Below, one piece after another: positions 16,297 to 17,125 of a DNA stretch of 17,125 nucleotides. The notes below the pieces were generated by a model. The model had not been told where the DNA came from. It ran no database searches and saw nothing but the letters and a program-made list of their open reading frames with translations. Position numbers and translations under genes: made by a program. This DNA comes from Lachnospiraceae bacterium (lineage in GTDB: Bacteria; Bacillota; Clostridia; Lachnospirales; Lachnospiraceae), in assembly GCA_900769115.1 (NCBI GenBank), contig CAAGFJ010000013.1, positions 1 through 17,125 of the forward strand. The letters are read 5' to 3'. Numbering within the stretch: the stretch's first letter is position 1; each line of letters opens with the position of its first letter.

Positions 16297-16338
16297 AATT
16301 TCTATCATCCTTAATTCTACAAAGAAAGGAAATATACT

Positions 16339-16950
16339 ATGGGAGCTGCTCAAAAAATATTAACTATTATGGGTGTGATCTATACGATCATAGGTGGCGG
16401 TGTATTGATTGCTATGATTTTTAGTGCTATGATTTTTACTTCTGGCGTTCCACTTGTCATGTACCTGTTACCCACCGTTTTTCTACTGTTAGGAATCGGT
16501 TTTCTTGTCGGTGTGTATATCAATGTTGCTGGCAAACGCAATATTGTAAAGAAGGGAACCCGCTATCCGGCTAAGATCTACGGATATGTGGATAATACGT
16601 CTGTTGTTGTCAATGGCAGATTTCCTCAAAATGCAAAAGTCCATTATTTTGACAGTCATGGAATTGAACGGGAGGCTGTCATTCCAACCTCATTTACGAA
16701 AGGTTCCAATGAATACCCAATCGGAATGACCATTGATATCTATGAATATAACGGCAAATATGGATTTGATAAGAAATCAGTGCGTGACGAGATCTTATAT
16801 CGGGAAGAAGAACTCATGGATGATAAACCAATCAATCCGGGAGCTGTTAAGCTGATTGCTGTTACTTGTCCAAACTGCGCATCCACCTATCAGGCAACAC
16901 AGGGATATTCGAATCGGTGTCCGTATTGCGGAAGCTACCAAAACGTATAA
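16339..16950 (+). CDS. Two-TM protein with soluble domain and C-terminal zinc ribbon, function unknown
   Basis: A 203-residue protein. Two membrane segments lie at about 8-32 and 38-62. A mixed beta-type soluble region follows at about 72-145, in which strands such as YPAKIYGYVDN and NAKVHYFDSHGIEREAVIP resemble DUF3592-like domains. The C-terminus is a zinc ribbon with two Cys-x-x-Cys knuckles, Cys177/Cys180 and Cys194/Cys197. The short loop between the membrane segments places the soluble part and the ribbon on the same side as the short N-terminus, probably the cytoplasm. The ATG at 16339 has AAAGAAAGGA upstream. No separate promoter was found in the 93 nt before it, so it may depend on read-through from the transporter gene. 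I do not recognise the protein and assign no role. Confidence 0.8.
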   Translation: MGAAQKILTIMGVIYTIIGGGVLIAMIFSAMIFTSGVPLVMYLLPTVFLLLGIGFLVGVYINVAGKRNIVKKGTRYPAKIYGYVDNTSVVVNGRFPQNAKVHYFDSHGIEREAVIPTSFTKGSNEYPIGMTIDIYEYNGKYGFDKKSVRDEILYREEELMDDKPINPGAVKLIAVTCPNCASTYQATQGYSNRCPYCGSYQNV

Positions 16951-16956
16951 ATTTTC

Positions 16957-16975
16957 ACCCTTGCACAGCGTAAGT
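16957..16975 (+). repeat. 19-bp repeat, copy 2, just after the last gene's stop codon
   Basis: acccttgcacagcgtaagt begins 6 nt after the TAA at 16948-16950. It is an exact inverted copy of 228-246. It opens a non-coding tail that extends to the end of the window and contains a branched inverted repeat. Confidence 0.85.
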
Positions 16976-17018
16976 CGATACAGTATATGTGAAACGGACG
17001 CTCCAGCCTAGAAAAATT

Positions 17019-17124
17019 GGTTCCAAGCCGGGGCCGTTCGCACTTAATTGCTCCGGTAGCAGTACTAAATTCGCGCTATGCGCTCATTAAGTGCTGACCG
17101 TCACAAATGCCCCTCTTTGGAACC
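17019..17124. repeat. Nested branched inverted repeat in the non-coding right end
   Basis: Three stem blocks stack in order. GGTTCCAA (17019-17026) pairs with TTGGAACC (17117-17124). GGGGC (17030-17034) pairs with GCCCC (17109-17113). GCACTTAAT (17040-17048) pairs with ATTAAGTGC (17086-17094). All are perfect. The inner loop holds two small hairpins, TGCT/AGCA (17049-17061) and GCGC/GCGC (17073-17083). No T-run follows within the window, and the element may continue beyond it. The positions suggest a folded 3'-UTR or small RNA rather than a simple terminator. Confidence 0.7.
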
Positions 17125-17125
17125 C

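Overview
The window looks like chromosome from a Firmicute of class Clostridia, most likely a Lachnospiraceae-type gut anaerobe. The reasons are moderately low GC, strong AAGGAGG-type ribosome binding sites, the plsX-rnc-smc-ftsY core cluster, a paired UPF0237/UPF0210 unit, a RACo-type ASKHA protein and a formate/nitrite channel. No tRNA, rRNA, phage, transposase or CRISPR array is visible. Genus and species cannot be fixed from the sequence alone.

Layout. Positions 1-247 are non-coding and hold a large nested inverted repeat. Almost everything from 248 to 15234 is on the minus strand, so it is transcribed right to left. In order of transcription the first block is plsX, rnc, smc, ftsY, a threonine ammonia-lyase, a ferredoxin-less ASKHA protein and a membrane-anchored phosphodiester glycosidase. 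Most gaps in it are 2-18 nt, and several ribosome binding sites overlap the preceding stop codon. A cytoplasmic beta-lactamase-fold serine hydrolase follows after 58 nt. Next are a WalJ/YycJ-type metallo-hydrolase with its own candidate promoter and then the ACT-domain/PFL pair. On the plus strand, from 15418, lie a formate/nitrite transporter and a two-TM protein ending in a zinc ribbon. A candidate terminator hairpin separates these two. The last 175 bases are non-coding and strongly structured.

How the genes fit together. plsX (phospholipid synthesis), rnc (RNA processing), smc (chromosome organisation) and ftsY (membrane protein targeting) form a conserved housekeeping cluster. Two usual neighbours are missing: acpP is not between plsX and rnc, and rpmF is not upstream of plsX, where a promoter is found instead. 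The cluster's 3' part is extended by genes with no obvious link to it. plsX and the formate/nitrite transporter diverge from a 183-bp intergenic region with good sigma-A-type promoters in both directions and an 18-bp near-perfect dyad between them.

The most unusual signal is at the two ends. The same 19-mer follows, within 1-6 nt, the stop codon of the outermost gene on each side, in the sense direction of that gene. In each case it leads into a different large, branched inverted repeat. This suggests a dispersed, structured 3'-UTR element. I did not find a defence system, biosynthetic cluster or mobile element that would count as a clear new system.
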